22,785 nucleotides of DNA, from the NCBI GenBank assembly GCA_023415815.1, contig JAEZJL010000490.1, positions 1 to 22,785 on the forward strand, in the 5' to 3' direction. Position numbers and translations under genes: made by a program. The stretch is from Bacillota bacterium (GTDB lineage Bacteria; Bacillota; Clostridia; Acetivibrionales; DTU013). How positions within the stretch are numbered: position 1 is the stretch's first letter; each line of letters opens with the position of its first letter. Positions 20,980-22,785 of this stretch are shown one piece after another. The notes below the pieces were generated by a model. That model searched no databases. It was not told the origin of the DNA and saw only the letters and a list, made by a program, of their open reading frames with translations.

Positions 20980-21008
20980 TTGAAGTTATCCCTTACATTA
21001 TTTATTAT
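20980..21008 (+). promoter_or_regulatory. Sigma-A promoter of ecfA2-ecfT
   Basis: TTGAAG (20980-20985) and TATTAT (21003-21008) are 17 bp apart. Transcription would begin near 21015, about 38 nt before the ecfA2 ATG. It gives the second half of the ecf module its own promoter, independent of the ribosomal transcript. Confidence 0.6.
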
Positions 21009-21052
21009 AGTGGTTATAAAGATTAGTTGTACGTTCCGGACGGGAGATAAGA

Positions 21053-21904
21053 ATGTCCATAGTAATTGAAAACCTATCATATGTATACATGCAGGGAACG
21101 CCGTTCGAGAAGCGGGCACTCGACAACATCAGCCTGAAAATCGACAGCGGCGAATTCACGGGGATCATTGGACATACGGGCTCGGGTAAATCCACACTGA
21201 TACAGCATTTGAACGGGCTGCTCAAGCCGACTTCGGGAAAGGTCGTCATCAACGGCAGCGATACATCGGGCAAAAACCTTAAGGAATTGAGAAGACAGGT
21301 GGGTATTGTTTTTCAGTATCCAGAGCATCAGCTTTTCGAGGAGACCGTTTATAAGGACATTGCCTTCGGGCTTGTAAAGCAGGGGCTTTCGGTTAAGGAA
21401 ACAGAGGCCGCCGTGGCGGAAGCGGCCGAGATCGTGGGCATAAAAGGCGATGTGCTTGAAAAATCGCCGTTCGAGCTTTCGGGAGGGCAAAAGCGAAGGG
21501 TTGCTATCGCCGGCGTCCTGGCTATGAAGCCGGGCATATTGATTCTTGACGAGCCCACCGCGGGACTGGACCCCAGAGGCAGGGACGAGATTTTCGGCTT
21601 CCTGTCGAAGCTGCATGAAACGCTCAAAATAACCATATTACTGGTTTCACACAGCATGGAGGATGTCGCTAGGCTTGTGGAGAGAGTCATTGTTATGAAC
21701 CGGGGGCATATAGAGATGGACGGAGCGGTTGCGGACGTCTTTGAGGATACCGAGGCGCTTGAGAAAATAGGGCTCTCAGCGCCCCAGATCTCGTATTTGA
21801 TGAAGCGTGTAAAGGAGCTGCTGCCGGGGCTCGACGACAGAATATACACGGTCGGAGAAGCCAGGGACGCATTGCTGCGGAAGCTCGGCAAACAGGAGCA
21901 TTAA
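21053..21904 (+). CDS. ecfA2: ECF transporter ATP-binding protein EcfA2
   Basis: This is the second ATPase of the ECF module. The 283-residue product has Walker A GHTGSGKS (40-47), Q88 in VFQYPEHQLFEETV, signature LSGGQ (142-146), Walker B ILILDE (162-167) and the switch H200 in LVSHSMED. The YPEHQLFEETV form distinguishes EcfA2 from EcfA1. The ATG at 21053 has GGGAGA upstream. The stop overlaps the ecfT ATG by one base (TAATG), so ATPase and membrane subunit are translationally coupled. Confidence 0.96.
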   Translation: MSIVIENLSYVYMQGTPFEKRALDNISLKIDSGEFTGIIGHTGSGKSTLIQHLNGLLKPTSGKVVINGSDTSGKNLKELRRQVGIVFQYPEHQLFEETVYKDIAFGLVKQGLSVKETEAAVAEAAEIVGIKGDVLEKSPFELSGGQKRRVAIAGVLAMKPGILILDEPTAGLDPRGRDEIFGFLSKLHETLKITILLVSHSMEDVARLVERVIVMNRGHIEMDGAVADVFEDTEALEKIGLSAPQISYLMKRVKELLPGLDDRIYTVGEARDALLRKLGKQEH

Positions 21905-22704
21905 TGATAAAGGATATTACAATAGGCCAATACATACCGGGCGATTCGCCGCTGCACAGAGCGGACCCCAGGGTTAAAATAGTCCTCACGATGGTGTTCA
22001 TGATAGTGATATTCTTCATCATGTCCTTCTGGGGCTTTGCGGCGATGACCCTTTTTACGGTTCTGGCGGTGGTTGTTTCGGGAGTGCCTGTCAAATATAC
22101 GCTCAAAGGCCTGAAGCCGCTCCTTATTATAATAATTTTCACTGCGCTCATCAATATATTTTCGACAGGCGGGAAGCCTGTTTCAGACGTTGGCCTGCTG
22201 AAGTACATCACCTATGACGGCATCGCTTTGGCTGTGAAGCTGGCATTGAGGCTGGCTCTGATCGTCGTGGGAGGCTCGCTGCTCACCTTCACCACCACGC
22301 CTATTCTGCTGACGGACGGGATAGAAAAGCTTCTTCAGCCCTTTAAAAAAATCGGCCTGCCCGCCCATGAGCTTGCAATGATGATGACCATAGCGCTCAG
22401 GTTTATTCCCACGCTGCTGGAGGAGACCGATAAAATAATGAAAGCTCAGGCTGCTAGGGGGGCGGACTTTGATACGGGCAACCTTGTCCAGAGAGCCAAG
22501 AGCTTCATCCCGGTACTTGTGCCTTTGTTCGTAAGCGCCTTCAGACGGGCGGACGAGCTGGCTACGGCAATGGAGGCCAGGTGCTACAGGGGCAGCGAGG
22601 GAAGGACAAGGATGAGGCAGCTGAAGCTTGGACGCGTCGATCTTGAGGTGGGGGGAGCCGCAGTATTATTTTTTGTGACCCTGCTGCTTTTGCAGTTCGT
22701 ATAA
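21904..22704 (+). CDS. ecfT: ECF transporter transmembrane subunit EcfT
   Basis: EcfT is the membrane scaffold that links the EcfA1/EcfA2 dimer to interchangeable substrate-binding S components. The 266-residue product has hydrophobic segments near 28-61, 72-87, 107-130, 200-212 and 249-265. It carries the two ATPase-coupling motifs, ARG (184-186, in QAARGADF) and the second in MEARCYRG (223-230). The N-terminal GQYIPGDSPLHRADPRVKI is also typical. No S component is in the window, so the imported vitamin or metal is unknown; the module is probably shared among several. Confidence 0.96.
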   Translation: MIKDITIGQYIPGDSPLHRADPRVKIVLTMVFMIVIFFIMSFWGFAAMTLFTVLAVVVSGVPVKYTLKGLKPLLIIIIFTALINIFSTGGKPVSDVGLLKYITYDGIALAVKLALRLALIVVGGSLLTFTTTPILLTDGIEKLLQPFKKIGLPAHELAMMMTIALRFIPTLLEETDKIMKAQAARGADFDTGNLVQRAKSFIPVLVPLFVSAFRRADELATAMEARCYRGSEGRTRMRQLKLGRVDLEVGGAAVLFFVTLLLLQFV

Positions 22705-22724
22705 AATATATCAGGAGGACCTAT

Positions 22725-22785
22725 ATGCTAAAAATTAAAGAAACAGTGGACAATTTTCTAAAAAGCCACGGCATGGATCCGGAGA
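22725..22785 (+). CDS. Start of an unidentified gene, cut by the window end
   Basis: Only 20 codons are visible: MLKIKETVDNFLKSHGMDPE. AGGAGG (22713-22718) lies six bases before the ATG, and the start is 20 nt after ecfT with no terminator between, so it is probably cotranscribed. In many relatives truA follows ecfT, but TruA usually opens with a short beta strand and a tyrosine-aspartate-glycine motif, which is not seen here. I cannot name it. Confidence 0.6.
   Translation, partial: MLKIKETVDNFLKSHGMDPE

Noticed and set aside
22725..22785. Assigning the last partial gene as truA by synteny
   Set aside because: The 20 visible residues do not resemble a TruA N-terminus, so a name would be a guess.

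Overview
The window is a Bacillota chromosome segment, most likely from a Clostridia lineage of moderate GC. The evidence is strong AAGGAGG-type ribosome binding sites, frequent TTG and GTG starts, heavy AGG/AGA arginine codon use, Gram-positive S10-spc-alpha gene order, a KOW protein between map and infA, and ecfA/ecfT genes after rplQ. I cannot name a genus from sequence alone.

Layout. Positions 2-1385 hold the end of a di/oligopeptide ABC transporter operon (dppD/oppD-like tail and dppF/oppF-like ATPase). A 59-residue membrane protein and an intrinsic terminator follow. A sigma-A promoter at 1775-1803 then starts a leader of about 270 nt that carries an attenuator-like hairpin with a T tract. 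From 2080 to 15250 there is an unbroken set of translation and secretion genes: rpsJ-rplC-rplD-rplW-rplB-rpsS-rplV-rpsC-rplP-rpmC-rpsQ (S10 part), rplN-rplX-rplE-rpsN-rpsH-rplF-rplR-rpsE-rpmD-rplO-secY-adk-map (spc part), then a KOW RNA-binding protein, infA and rpmJ. A 405-nt gap follows, holding an element of about 194 bp with heptad-built inverted ends and a promoter inside it. Next comes the alpha part, rpsM-rpsK-rpsD-rpoA-rplQ (15656-18800). The ECF vitamin transporter energising module follows: ecfA1, then ecfA2 and ecfT. A nitroreductase-like gene and an RsmC-like methyltransferase on the minus strand split ecfA1 from ecfA2-ecfT. The window ends inside an unidentified gene.

The ribosomal genes supply both subunits, IF-1, RNA polymerase alpha, the SecY channel, adenylate kinase and methionine aminopeptidase. 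Several genes are translationally coupled by TAATG overlaps. Most intercistronic gaps longer than about 50 nt contain hairpins that can be read directly, some with GNRA tetraloops.

I found no CRISPR array, transposase, toxin-antitoxin pair, defence system or tRNA/rRNA gene. The window is essentially an ordinary core region. The points of interest are cis-acting RNA structure, repeat-like insertions in the ribosomal operon, an N-terminally extended L22, and the split ecf module. I saw no convincing novel multigene system.
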